Positions 22,397 through 34,084 of a stretch of DNA of 40,154 bases are shown here, piece after piece. The notes under the pieces were generated by a model. It was not told the origin of the DNA. It saw nothing but the letters and a program-made list of their open reading frames with translations, and searched no databases. The position numbers and the translations under genes were made by a program. Where the stretch lies: positions 1 through 40,154 of the forward strand of contig WGMQ01000031.1 in the NCBI GenBank assembly GCA_016125005.1, in the 5' to 3' direction. The stretch comes from a bacterium (lineage in GTDB: Bacteria; Sumerlaeota; Sumerlaeia; SLMS01). Each line of letters starts with the position of its first letter. The first letter of the stretch is position 1.

Positions 22397-24250
22397 ATGG
22401 CGTTCCTATCGTTCAGCACGCCCAGCCCCACCAACCATGCGCCGCGAACCGATGAGGGGGCGAAGGGGCAGGCATTCCCGTGGAGTGGCGCCACCGAGGT
22501 GCGGGAGGTCCTCCCGGGCTGTTGCGAGTGCGGCAACCTTGAGGCTCATGGATCACCCTGCTCCCGCGTGGGTATCGAGCGGCTCAGTGGTGAACTACTC
22601 GAGGACGGCGCGACTCCCAGCCGGTACGCCAGCGCGGCGGCGCTCGTCGAACTCGACGCGGCCCTCTGGGCTGCCGCGTTCGTTGGCGGCGCGCTGATGC
22701 AGGGAAGCTATCTCTACAATCTGGGATCGGGGACCGCCAACAATGTCCTCCAGCGGGAGACCGTCGAGGTGCTCTCAACCTCGGGGCAGTGGCTGACGGT
22801 TCGCGGGCGCGATCCGCGGCGCCTCACGTTCGGCGTCAGCAGGATCAACCCCGAGTGGCCCCTGCCCGATCCGATCACCGGCACGACGGCGCGCATCCAG
22901 TGGGAGACGGCGTCCATTGCCCTTCCCGTGGGCGGCATCCTGGAGCCCCACCCGCCTTCCGTCCTCCACGGCAAGCTCAACCCGATGGTGCTCCAGATCG
23001 AACCGCCCACGGGGCCGCTCGTCGAGGGCGACGGGGCGGAGTATCGCATCAGGGTTTGGGCGAGCATAGACAGCTTTCGCCAGCCCTACAACAAGAAGCT
23101 GCCGCCGTCCGACGGGCGCTACTGGGCCAGCATCGGCTACGTCGGGATTGTTCCCGAGCGGTGGAGCAACTGGCAGCACTTCCCCCTGGCACACTGGGTT
23201 CGTCAGACGCGCGAGCTGACGGCGTCCGGGCTGGCGCTCGTCGGCGGCGAAGTCTCCCTCACGGACAGCGACGGCCAGGCGACGCGCATCCTTCCACGCT
23301 CTGCGGGAGCGAACGTCCTTCGGGTCTCGATCACCGTGGCCGGCACGACAACGGCGGTGGGCGATGGTGTGGTGGACGGTGGGCTTGTCTATACGGACAC
23401 GGGGACTGGCTGGGCCACGGAGCTGGATCTTTCCTGGGCGCTGGAGATTCCCGGGCTGGAGAGTGTCCGCATCGAGTACATGGCAGAGGCGAGAGTGGAG
23501 GACGGCCCCGCCGCGGCCATCACGAACGGGAGCTGTGCCAACAGCCAAGTGGACCACTCGGGTTCCTACATTCACGGCACGGTTCGCCGGTGCCTTGATG
23601 TCGGGTGCAGCAAGTTCACTTCGGACGGATTCCGCGACGTTTGCTGGGATCCATCCGCCACCGGATTTGCGCTCTGCGGAGGGGTTCAGCCCGCCGCCGA
23701 TGTTCGCGACAATGCCAACCTGGCCGAAGTTGCGTGGAGCGGCGCCGGGACGGTGATCGTGCAGGGCATGGCCGGACAGTCGGGTCACGGGAACTTCTGG
23801 TTCGAACGGAGAACACGGACCGGCCTCAGCATGATGATGGGGAGCTTTTGCGACGCCGTTCCGAGGTCACCTGGCGCTGGGTGGACGGAGGTCCTGGGCT
23901 CGCGCGTGTGGGGCCAGCGGCGGACCTACACCGACGAGACGGGCGATCACCAGGAACTGGTTTTCGGTGCGCACGACGCGACGCACACGGGATTCACTGG
24001 TGCGCTTGAGGCCACCGTGGGCGGCTGGGATGAAAGGACCGGCCAGCGGCGAACGTCCATGAATGCCGCCGAGCAGACCTTCCCGAGCTTTGGCCCTGCG
24101 GGCTGCTCCGTGGCCGATGGCCGGGACAGTGGCGGCGCCATGTCGAGACGGCTGCGAAAGAGCGCGGCCACACACCAACTCCATATGACGGGGATCAACG
24201 CACAGCGCGTCAGCACCGCGGTGACGGCCTTCGTGGAACGGCTGGGCTGA
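22397..24250 (+). CDS. Cys-rich tail structural protein, unknown
   Basis: A 617-residue product. Residues about 42-56 contain four cysteines in CCECGNLEAHGSPC, and seven more lie in the rest (including CANSQ, CLDVGC, RDVCW, ALCGG). Eleven cysteines are unusual for a virion protein made in the cytoplasm; they may hold metal ions. Most of the protein is beta-rich. No family was recognised. It is coupled to its neighbours: it starts 4 nt after the OB-fold-like gene and its stop overlaps the next ATG. It is probably a tail tip or fibre component. Confidence 0.55.
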   Translation: MAFLSFSTPSPTNHAPRTDEGAKGQAFPWSGATEVREVLPGCCECGNLEAHGSPCSRVGIERLSGELLEDGATPSRYASAAALVELDAALWAAAFVGGALMQGSYLYNLGSGTANNVLQRETVEVLSTSGQWLTVRGRDPRRLTFGVSRINPEWPLPDPITGTTARIQWETASIALPVGGILEPHPPSVLHGKLNPMVLQIEPPTGPLVEGDGAEYRIRVWASIDSFRQPYNKKLPPSDGRYWASIGYVGIVPERWSNWQHFPLAHWVRQTRELTASGLALVGGEVSLTDSDGQATRILPRSAGANVLRVSITVAGTTTAVGDGVVDGGLVYTDTGTGWATELDLSWALEIPGLESVRIEYMAEARVEDGPAAAITNGSCANSQVDHSGSYIHGTVRRCLDVGCSKFTSDGFRDVCWDPSATGFALCGGVQPAADVRDNANLAEVAWSGAGTVIVQGMAGQSGHGNFWFERRTRTGLSMMMGSFCDAVPRSPGAGWTEVLGSRVWGQRRTYTDETGDHQELVFGAHDATHTGFTGALEATVGGWDERTGQRRTSMNAAEQTFPSFGPAGCSVADGRDSGGAMSRRLRKSAATHQLHMTGINAQRVSTAVTAFVERLG

Positions 24251-27200
24251 TGGGCTACTTTGGCGACACGAGCAGGATCGACCGGACGATTGCGGGAGTA
24301 CCCTACGGCCTGGCCGTGCGGTTCTGGATGCCATCCACGCAGGCGCCTAGCCTCGGTGCGGAACCCCAGCCAGAGGCGGTCGTCTCTGGGATCATCGAAG
24401 AAGTGCAGGCGCTCGGCGGAGGCAGCTACCGGCTACGGATGCGGCGCGGCCCGCAGACCTTCTTTTACGTCATTCCGCCGCTGGCTCCCGGGCAAGGAAG
24501 CATCGAGGTCCCCTACACCTGCGAGATGGGCGGTAACGTCGCCATGACGCGCGAGTGGATGCGCGGGTATAGTCACTTGAACGGCGAGTACGCCGTTCGT
24601 GGATCCATGATGGGAACCCGGACGGTTCCCGGCGATGGGGCTATCATCCAGCGGGACCGGCCAACACTTCCCGCGATGGTGACGCGGGCGGATGCCCACG
24701 CCTGGGCTCCCGAAGAGGTGAACTTCGCGGGCAGCGATCCGCTGCCCGTCATCCGCTACCTGCCGGTCGAGCTTTACGACATCAGGGCGAGCAGGACCGG
24801 GCCGACGCTCCTCTGGGCGAACCTCACAGGCCGCGACGTCGACGAAGGCGAGCGCATCAACACCGCCGAGTGGACGGGGACCGCCACCGCGGCGATCCCG
24901 CAGGGTGCCAGCGGCACCGTTGCCGTCGATCTGGATGGCGAGGTGGTCTTCGACGGCGAGAACAGCGGGCTCCTTCCGACCGGGCTCGTGATCTGGAATG
25001 ACGACACGCCCACGTTGGCGGAACGGGTGCAGTTCACTCCACCGGGAGGGATCGATCCAGACCCGGACTATCTCCCGGAGAGCTTCGGCGTTGGGCTTTC
25101 CGGCGCGCAGTATTGGTGGGACCCGGCAGACCGATCGGTCAGGCTGGCCAGCTCGTGCGCGTACAGCGGAGACGAGGCCGACCTCGTGTGGTGGGTTCGC
25201 ACTCGTGAGAACGTCCCCGGTGAGAACTCCGGTGGGCTGGTCGTGGTCGAGTCCGGTCCGGGTGACGGCCCGACGGCGGAGTACGACAACTGCGTTGTGT
25301 CGGCGTGGGAGACCGCCGGGGACGGCGACTGGGTTTTCTCGATCCAGCAGGGCAGCGGTCTTGTTGAGTGGAGGACATCAGCCCGTGTTGACTCGCGCCG
25401 CGTGACCCTCGTCTTCGGCGCGGCTGGCCCGACCGGCGCATCAGTCCGTGAGGCAGACGGGGAGAGCGGCGAGGCGCTGGCTTTCCTCGATCCTGCCCCT
25501 GTCTATACGGCGCCCTGGCAGGCCCGCATCGTTAAGTCGGGCGATGCCTTCGCGCTGTACGGTCGTCAGTCCGGCGGAGACTCTTGGACGGAACTGGCGA
25601 CCGTTGCCATCGCGGGTGTCGTGGCTGACACGGACGGCCTGACCGGGATCGGTTCCTTCGGCGAGGCCTCCGTGCGCTTTGCTGGCGTGGGGTCTTCCTC
25701 GATCACGCGGCTGCTGCTTCGCATTGGAAGCGACGGCACCCACGCCGTGCTCCGCTCCACCGGGAGGAAGCCGTTCCTCATTGCCGCGGACCTCGGCCTT
25801 CCGGCGGCGGATGTCGTCGAGGTTCGGAATCTCTCCACTGACCAGGCCATGAGCCTGGGCTCCTCGGTGCGCCGCGATCAGTATCGCGTTGTCGGCGGCC
25901 AGCTCTACGCCGTCGCGGAAAACTCCGGCGACCGATGGCGCGTGACCTATGCGGCCAGTGGGACACCTCCCGCGGCTCCCGGGCGAGCGCCCCGGCCAGT
26001 GAGCGGCCAAGTCGAGCGCGGCTGGGTCGAGCTACGCGACGACCCCAACCCGGACTTCCTGCCGACCGCCAACGTCGCGGCGAACAAGGCGAACTGGCAC
26101 GACCTGATTGAGGTCGCCTTCGAGGACGGCACGGTGCCGGTCGCGGGCGAGCAGATCGACTTCGTGCGCTGGGGCGTCTTCGATCCGAGTGACCCGCCCG
26201 CGCTTCACTACGCCATCCGCGATGACGACGGGAGTGAGAGCTGGCGCTCCCTGCCGCCCGAGGCGTTCCGGGCGTTCTGGTTCGCTGGCCTCGTCCTTAT
26301 CACACAGGCCTGGCTCGATGCCAACGTGGACGTCGGCGAGCTGCTCTGCATCAGGGCCGAGGGGAAGACCTTCAAGAGTGACCTCCTGGCCGACGCCGAC
26401 CGATGGGGCGAACTCCGCGATGCGGTACGGTCGCTCGACGAGCTTTGGGTTCGTGTGCCCGTGGGTGGCTGGAACGAGTCCGCCCAAGGTGGTGAGGCAT
26501 GGCGGACGATTGGCGTCACGGCCTGGAACGAACTGGGCCAGGCGACCGCGGTCGGTGTTGGCCTGTCACACGGAACATACTCCGCAGCGGTGCTGCCTCC
26601 GGCAGACCCGCCTTACAGCCCCGGCGGGCCGGGAGTCGCCCCCTACTGGTTCAGCAGCCCGGGGATTGCCTCGACGGGGTTCTATGACTCGATTCTCCGC
26701 AACGGTTACGTCTTCGACGGCGTAAGTCCTCCTGAGTCGACCATCATCGAGGGAGACGCCGAGCTGCTCGTGTGGCCGTTCCCCGGTGGCTGGTACGGAG
26801 GCAGCCCCCTGCTATACATGGGGCAGCGGATGCCAGCGCCTAACAACCTCTATCCCGCCGACTATGTTGGCGCCCTGTATGCGACGCGGGGTTTTCCATT
26901 TAGCCCTGGAGGCATCTTCGCCCGTCTCCCGAGTAGCGCCGTGATCGAGGGGGCGTGGCTAGAAGCCAAGTTCAGTGGCCTCCGGCAGCAGCAGTGGAGT
27001 GTCTATCAGGAGATTGGGCCGGGCACAGTGGTTCACCGCCTCGAGTACTGGAATGGAACGCGAGTGTTTGAGTATGAGCGCAACGCGGCGGGCGAGGTCG
27101 TGACGGACTATTTCCACCCTGACCCTGACTCCGTGAAGTGGGTAGAGGGCGCGACCCTCAGTTTCGACGTCATCGGCAAGCGCCTCGACTCTTCGAACGT

Positions 27201-27624
27201 CCGGGATTGGTTCGGGAACGTGATCGACGTCCCGGCGCATGAGTACGTCAGCGTTGGCGGCAACGGGCTGGGCGGAACCAGCGTCCCAACTGACGAGTGG
27301 TGTCAGGTGGCGGTAACCGGTGCCCTGCGCTCTCTGCTCGCCATGCGGTCGAGCCTGACCGCGGCGGACTCCTACGAACTGTGGCCGTCGTTCGGGACCG
27401 GCCCGGGGACCAGCTCGGAAGGGCTTTCCGGGTTCGTGGCCGGACTCATGCCAGCGACAACCTACGTCCAGAGCGGAGAACCCGCGGACCCGAAGCTAAC
27501 GCTGAACGTCAGCGGCAAGTGGGTTGAGTACAACTCCCTGGACCTCGGGCCGCTGGTCGTGCGGTTCCGCCTGGGCCGCGACGCCGGAACGGCCCGCCCC
27601 ATCAATCCGCCACCCGCCGCGTAA
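24250..27624 (+). CDS. Giant tail/structural protein, unknown
   Basis: A 1124-residue product, the last gene of the phage late operon and the largest in the prophage. It is beta-rich through most of its length, with many Trp, Gly and Tyr residues (WWDPADRSVRLASSC, PVGGWNESAQGGEAWRTIGV, FSGLRQQQWSVYQEIGPG). This style is seen in receptor-binding or host-surface-degrading tail proteins. No enzyme motif or transmembrane helix was recognised, and I see no clear internal repeat by eye. Position at the end of the tail cluster, next to the attachment-site tRNA, suits a host-specificity protein. A lectin-like jelly-roll domain (about 370-480, EYDNCVVSAWETAGDGDWVF onward) is possible. Confidence 0.55.
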   Translation: MGYFGDTSRIDRTIAGVPYGLAVRFWMPSTQAPSLGAEPQPEAVVSGIIEEVQALGGGSYRLRMRRGPQTFFYVIPPLAPGQGSIEVPYTCEMGGNVAMTREWMRGYSHLNGEYAVRGSMMGTRTVPGDGAIIQRDRPTLPAMVTRADAHAWAPEEVNFAGSDPLPVIRYLPVELYDIRASRTGPTLLWANLTGRDVDEGERINTAEWTGTATAAIPQGASGTVAVDLDGEVVFDGENSGLLPTGLVIWNDDTPTLAERVQFTPPGGIDPDPDYLPESFGVGLSGAQYWWDPADRSVRLASSCAYSGDEADLVWWVRTRENVPGENSGGLVVVESGPGDGPTAEYDNCVVSAWETAGDGDWVFSIQQGSGLVEWRTSARVDSRRVTLVFGAAGPTGASVREADGESGEALAFLDPAPVYTAPWQARIVKSGDAFALYGRQSGGDSWTELATVAIAGVVADTDGLTGIGSFGEASVRFAGVGSSSITRLLLRIGSDGTHAVLRSTGRKPFLIAADLGLPAADVVEVRNLSTDQAMSLGSSVRRDQYRVVGGQLYAVAENSGDRWRVTYAASGTPPAAPGRAPRPVSGQVERGWVELRDDPNPDFLPTANVAANKANWHDLIEVAFEDGTVPVAGEQIDFVRWGVFDPSDPPALHYAIRDDDGSESWRSLPPEAFRAFWFAGLVLITQAWLDANVDVGELLCIRAEGKTFKSDLLADADRWGELRDAVRSLDELWVRVPVGGWNESAQGGEAWRTIGVTAWNELGQATAVGVGLSHGTYSAAVLPPADPPYSPGGPGVAPYWFSSPGIASTGFYDSILRNGYVFDGVSPPESTIIEGDAELLVWPFPGGWYGGSPLLYMGQRMPAPNNLYPADYVGALYATRGFPFSPGGIFARLPSSAVIEGAWLEAKFSGLRQQQWSVYQEIGPGTVVHRLEYWNGTRVFEYERNAAGEVVTDYFHPDPDSVKWVEGATLSFDVIGKRLDSSNVRDWFGNVIDVPAHEYVSVGGNGLGGTSVPTDEWCQVAVTGALRSLLAMRSSLTAADSYELWPSFGTGPGTSSEGLSGFVAGLMPATTYVQSGEPADPKLTLNVSGKWVEYNSLDLGPLVVRFRLGRDAGTARPINPPPAA

Positions 27625-27665
27625 CGGGAACCTGCAAGCCAGGCTTACAAGTTCGGAAGGCCCGG

Positions 27666-27692
27666 CAACTGTTAAGCGATCCTTAACAGTTG
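27666..27692. terminator. Perfect 11-bp inverted repeat at prophage end
   Basis: CAACTGTTAAG (27666-27676), 5-nt loop CGATC, CTTAACAGTTG (27682-27692). It lies 42 bp after the last phage gene and 101 bp before tRNA-Arg. The stem is AT-rich and no T-run follows, so besides ending transcription it might be a protein-binding site, for example an integrase arm or attachment-region site. Confidence 0.5.
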
Positions 27693-27792
27693 GGAAACCC
27701 GTCTATGTCCATGATATGACCCGAGTCGAAAGCGCCCCTCCGATTCGGAAGGGTTTTTGCAGCGTTTAGCGCGATGAAATGGGCGTTTTGAG

Positions 27793-27868
27793 TGGCGTTC
27801 CCGACAGGAATCGAACCTGTGACCAACTGCTTAGAAGGCAGTTGCTCTATCCGCTGAGCTACGGGAAC
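27793..27868 (-). tRNA. tRNA-Arg (anticodon TCT), likely prophage attachment gene
   Basis: On the minus strand the sequence folds as a full cloverleaf: acceptor GTTCCCG / CGGGAAC, D-arm GCTC-AGCGGAT-AGAGC, anticodon stem ACTGC / GCAGT with loop CTTCTAA (anticodon TCT, reading AGA), and T-arm ACAGG-TTCGATT-CCTGT. The discriminator is G, and CCA is encoded (27793-27795). Its 3' end faces the last phage gene 169 bp away, the usual arrangement for a tRNA used as attB. The matching partial copy of the 3' end should lie to the left of this window. Confidence 0.95.
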
Positions 27869-27990
27869 GCGGGGCGGATTTGCAGGCTATTGGGTGCTGC
27901 AAGAGGGGCGTTCGCTGCAAGGAGAGTTTCCGGCACGTCAGGTATCGGCGGCCGCCCGAGCGGAGCTTGGCAGTAGCTCCGGCGTTTTGC

Positions 27991-28215
27991 TCACGCGTTC
28001 ACCAGCAGGCGAAACTCGAAGGCAGTGGGGATTGGGAAATTCGCCCCGCGATCGTTGGACGTCTCGATGACATCCTTGATCACCTCAGGTGCATGACGAT
28101 AAAGGTCGTCGATGGTGTTCTCGGCAAGGGGGCAGTTGGGGAGACCCTCGACGGTTGCCCAGAAGCGAACGCCCTGGGGGTCTTCGTTTTCGTGAACCTC
28201 GATGGTGTACTTCAC
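27991..28215 (-). CDS. hicB: HicB-like (DUF1902-type) antitoxin
   Basis: A 74-residue product starting at GTG 28215 with AGGAGAG upstream. The first 45 residues (KYTIEVHENEDPQGVRFWATVEGLPNCPLAENTIDDLYRHAPEVI) match the short HicB/DUF1902 fold, with '.fwA....lpg...eadt.eel' as the pattern. It would neutralise the HicA encoded 34 bp upstream. It has no C-terminal DNA-binding domain. It is unrelated in detail to the prophage hicB, and lies between tRNA-Arg and aroB, so it is either host-encoded or part of an integration hot spot. The 27870-27990 spacer after it shows no gene. Confidence 0.75.
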   Translation of the reverse strand: MKYTIEVHENEDPQGVRFWATVEGLPNCPLAENTIDDLYRHAPEVIKDVIETSNDRGANFPIPTAFEFRLLVNA

Positions 28216-28249
28216 TGGAACTCTCCTGGCGATCTGGGTGGGGTCGGCC

Positions 28250-28441
28250 TCACTTCAAGCCGGCCGATTTCAGTATCTGGTGTTCCGTTCCCCTCGGGAG
28301 GATTTCGTTACCGTGGACCGGGACAGGAATGGTGAACGGCACGCCATCCTTGGCGACGATATGGTGGCTTCCCCTGATCCGGACGACGTGCCAGCCGTGC
28401 TTTTGCAGGAGTTTCAGCATTTCCTTTCCGGTCATCGGCAT
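28250..28441 (-). CDS. hicA: HicA-family mRNA interferase toxin
   Basis: A 63-residue product, with Met1 or Met3 as start. It has the complete HicA signature: MTGKEMLKLLQKHGWHVVRIRGSHHIVAKDG (with the catalytic GSHH), then IPVPVHGNEILPRGTEHQILKSAGL. HicA cleaves mRNA independently of the ribosome and stops translation until HicB binds it. It forms an operon with the HicB-like gene downstream and is divergent from aroB. Unlike the prophage HicA, the active-site histidine motif is intact. Confidence 0.9.
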   Translation of the reverse strand: MPMTGKEMLKLLQKHGWHVVRIRGSHHIVAKDGVPFTIPVPVHGNEILPRGTEHQILKSAGLK

Positions 28442-28605
28442 CGGCGGGGTCCCGTCGTTGATGAATCCAGTGGTAAGACTTGCGACCCAATCGAGTCAAT
28501 GAATAGTCAAGCCGTAACCCAGCCGTCCGCAACCTGCCGAATCGCGCCCTTGCGCCCGCGGCGCATCCTGACCCTAATCGTCCCATCAACGCGAAGGGCT
28601 CTTTC

Positions 28606-29721
28606 ATGGCACAGGCTCCACTGACACTCACTGTTCCGGTCGGTGACCGGTCCTATGAAATCCTCATCGGCGCGGGGTTGCTATCCAGGGCGGGGGAGCG
28701 AATCGCTGCGTGCACGCGGGGGCGTAAGGCGCTTGTGGTGGCGGACGCCAATGTGATGGAGCCGCATGGGCGCGTTGTGCTGAGTCAGCTCCGCGCGGCT
28801 GGCTATGCGGTCGAGGAACTCGTTGTCGATGCGGGCGAGGAGACGAAGTCGGTCGGTTGGCTGGCGCGGATTTGGGACCGGCTTGGCTCGATGAAGCTGG
28901 GGCGCGACGGCGTCGTCGTGGCCGTTGGTGGCGGGGTCGTGGGGGATCTGGTGGGCTTTGCTGCGGCGTCGTGGTTGCGCGGTGTGGACTTCTTCCAGGT
29001 GCCGACGACTCTTCTCTCCATGGTCGATTCGAGCGTTGGCGGGAAGACGGGCATCAACCACTCGACCGGCAAGAACCTGATCGGCGCCTTCTGGCAGCCG
29101 CGGCTGGTGCTGGCGGACGTGGATACCTTGGCGACGTTGCCGCGCGGCGAACGGGTGTCGGGCATGGCCGAGGTCATCAAGTACGGCGTGATCCGCGATG
29201 CGGCGTTCTTTGCCTGGCTGGAGTCCCACGTCGAGGCGGTGCGCGACCTGGATCCGGTGGCGGTCACACGCGCCATTCACGAGTCCTGTCGCGTCAAGGC
29301 GGAGGTCGTCGGCGCCGACGAACGCGAGACCACGGGCCTGCGCGAAATCCTGAACTTTGGCCACACGGTCGGCCACGCGATCGAAAACTCGGCGGGCTAC
29401 GGAGCGATTCGCCACGGCGAGGCCATCTCCATCGGCATGGTCGTCGAGGGGCGGCTCGCCTTTGGACGCCAGCCCGGCTGGACGCCCGCAGAGCAGGGCC
29501 GCCTTGAGGCGTTGCTCCAGCGCGCCGGCTTGCCGTTGCGCGTGCCCGCGTCGCTCGGCCTCACGCTTGCCCAGGTGCAGGACGCGGCAAGGTCGGACAA
29601 GAAAAATCGGGCGGGCACGGTGCGCTACATGGTGCCGACACGCCTGGGAGAAGTGGTCAATACAGCGCTCACCGACCATGAGGTGGCGCCATTCCTTTCC
29701 GAGGCAGGTATAGACGCATGA
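28606..29721 (+). CDS. aroB: 3-dehydroquinate synthase
   Basis: A 371-residue enzyme of the shikimate pathway that converts DAHP to 3-dehydroquinate in the cytosol, using NAD and a divalent metal. Visible signatures: DGVVVAVGGGVVGDLVGFAA (NAD-binding, about 102-121), FFQVPTTLLSMVDSSVGGKTGIN (about 127-149), NLIGAFWQP, the metal-ligand region MAEVIKYG, and the HxxxH-type FGHTVGHAIE and HGEAISIGM. Length is normal for the family. The start at ATG 28606 has only a weak AAGGGC site. The gene overlaps the next by 4 bp (ATGA), so the two form an operon. Confidence 0.97.
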   Translation: MAQAPLTLTVPVGDRSYEILIGAGLLSRAGERIAACTRGRKALVVADANVMEPHGRVVLSQLRAAGYAVEELVVDAGEETKSVGWLARIWDRLGSMKLGRDGVVVAVGGGVVGDLVGFAAASWLRGVDFFQVPTTLLSMVDSSVGGKTGINHSTGKNLIGAFWQPRLVLADVDTLATLPRGERVSGMAEVIKYGVIRDAAFFAWLESHVEAVRDLDPVAVTRAIHESCRVKAEVVGADERETTGLREILNFGHTVGHAIENSAGYGAIRHGEAISIGMVVEGRLAFGRQPGWTPAEQGRLEALLQRAGLPLRVPASLGLTLAQVQDAARSDKKNRAGTVRYMVPTRLGEVVNTALTDHEVAPFLSEAGIDA

Positions 29722-30173
29722 TCCTGGATTCACTCAAGAATTGGCGACGCTACGCCGCTCCCGGCAGCCGCCTGGCACGCGCGTTCATGTTCCTTGAAAA
29801 CGAGTGGGACCCCTCGCTCCCTGACGGTCGTATAGACGTGCTCGGCGACGAGATCTTCGCCCTGCCGCAGGGCTACGACACCCACGATCCCGCCACCCGC
29901 TTCTTCGAGTCGCACGAGCGCTACCTCGACATCCAGTATGTGATCGCCGGGGCCGAGGCCATCGGCTGGTGCCCCCTCGAGGGCCTCGCGCCCAAGGATG
30001 CGTACAACCCCGAGCGCGACATCGCCTTCTGGCACCATCCCGCGAACTGGACCCCCGTGCTCGTGCATGTCGGCCAGTTCGCCGTGCTCTACCCCGAGGA
30101 CGCCCACATGCCGGGTCTTCGCATGGAGGGCTTCCCCAGCGTGCGCAAAGTCGTGATGAAGGTCCTTGTCTAG
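29718..30173 (+). CDS. YhcH/YjgK/YiaL (DUF386) family protein
   Basis: A 151-residue cupin-like protein. Family signatures are present: 'FFESHERYLDIQYVIAGAEAIGW' (pattern F..H..y.DIq....G.E.i) and 'GQFAVLYPEDAHMPGL' (pattern F.iffP.d.H.Pg), with metal-binding His/Glu residues. Members act on sugar anomers (for example sialic acid or beta-galactosidase-associated proteins); the substrate here is unknown. The start overlaps the aroB stop. The pairing with aroB does not tell the role. Confidence 0.85.
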   Translation: MILDSLKNWRRYAAPGSRLARAFMFLENEWDPSLPDGRIDVLGDEIFALPQGYDTHDPATRFFESHERYLDIQYVIAGAEAIGWCPLEGLAPKDAYNPERDIAFWHHPANWTPVLVHVGQFAVLYPEDAHMPGLRMEGFPSVRKVVMKVLV

Positions 30174-30235
30174 ACAGTCGTCCTCGGCATAGGCAAAGCG
30201 GATCGCGCGACCACGCACCGGTCCTTCCGACAGAA

Positions 30236-30433
30236 CGTCCCGTCAGGGACGATTGATGGTAGCCTGCCGTTTCAACGGCGGGTGCCCGAATCGCCGTGAA
30301 TTGCGTGCCGGATGGCACGCCTGACCCCTCCCCGCTTGCCAAGTCCTCAGTCGTGCCATCCGGCACGAGAACTCTTATTCGATTCCTTCCCGCCAATGAA
30401 TTGGCAGGCTACCATCAGTGGTCCCTGCCGGGA
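30236..30433. repeat. Cluster of REP-like palindromes upstream of the type IIG gene
   Basis: The 346 bp gene-free stretch 30174-30519 contains four palindromic units. Unit 1 (30236-30282, inverted): CGTCCC-gtca-GGGACG plus GCCGTTgaAACGGC read on the minus strand. Unit 2 (30304-30319): CGTGCC-ggat-GGCACG. Unit 3 (30352-30367): CGTGCC-atcc-GGCACG. Unit 4 (30390-30433): GCCAATgaATTGGC plus GTCCCTGCCGGGAC. Units 1 and 4 share the core GGCAGGCTACCATCA but differ in palindrome arms by compensating changes, so the structure is conserved rather than the sequence. This is typical of REP-type elements. Confidence 0.7.
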
Positions 30434-30519
30434 CATGGGCGGTCCGCCACCGCCCCCCTGTTTTCATCTTGTCCACCCCGTTGCTTCATGACGCTATGGC
30501 GAAGCGAGGGCGAGACGTC

Positions 30520-34008
<3,489 letters not shown>

Positions 34009-34014
34009 GCAGGT

Positions 34015-34063
34015 CGCCAATGAATTGGCAGGCTACCATAAGCTCGGTTGTCCCTGCCGGGAC
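34015..34063. repeat. REP-like element downstream of the type IIG gene
   Basis: The first 25 bp (CGCCAATGAATTGGCAGGCT and five more) are identical to 30390-30414, and the element ends with the same GTCCCTGCCGGGAC palindrome. It is in direct orientation relative to unit 4 of the upstream cluster, so the restriction gene lies between direct copies. It may also act as a transcription stop between the convergent restriction and copA genes. Confidence 0.75.
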
Positions 34064-34084
34064 GGCTAGTTCGACCGTAGGGAG

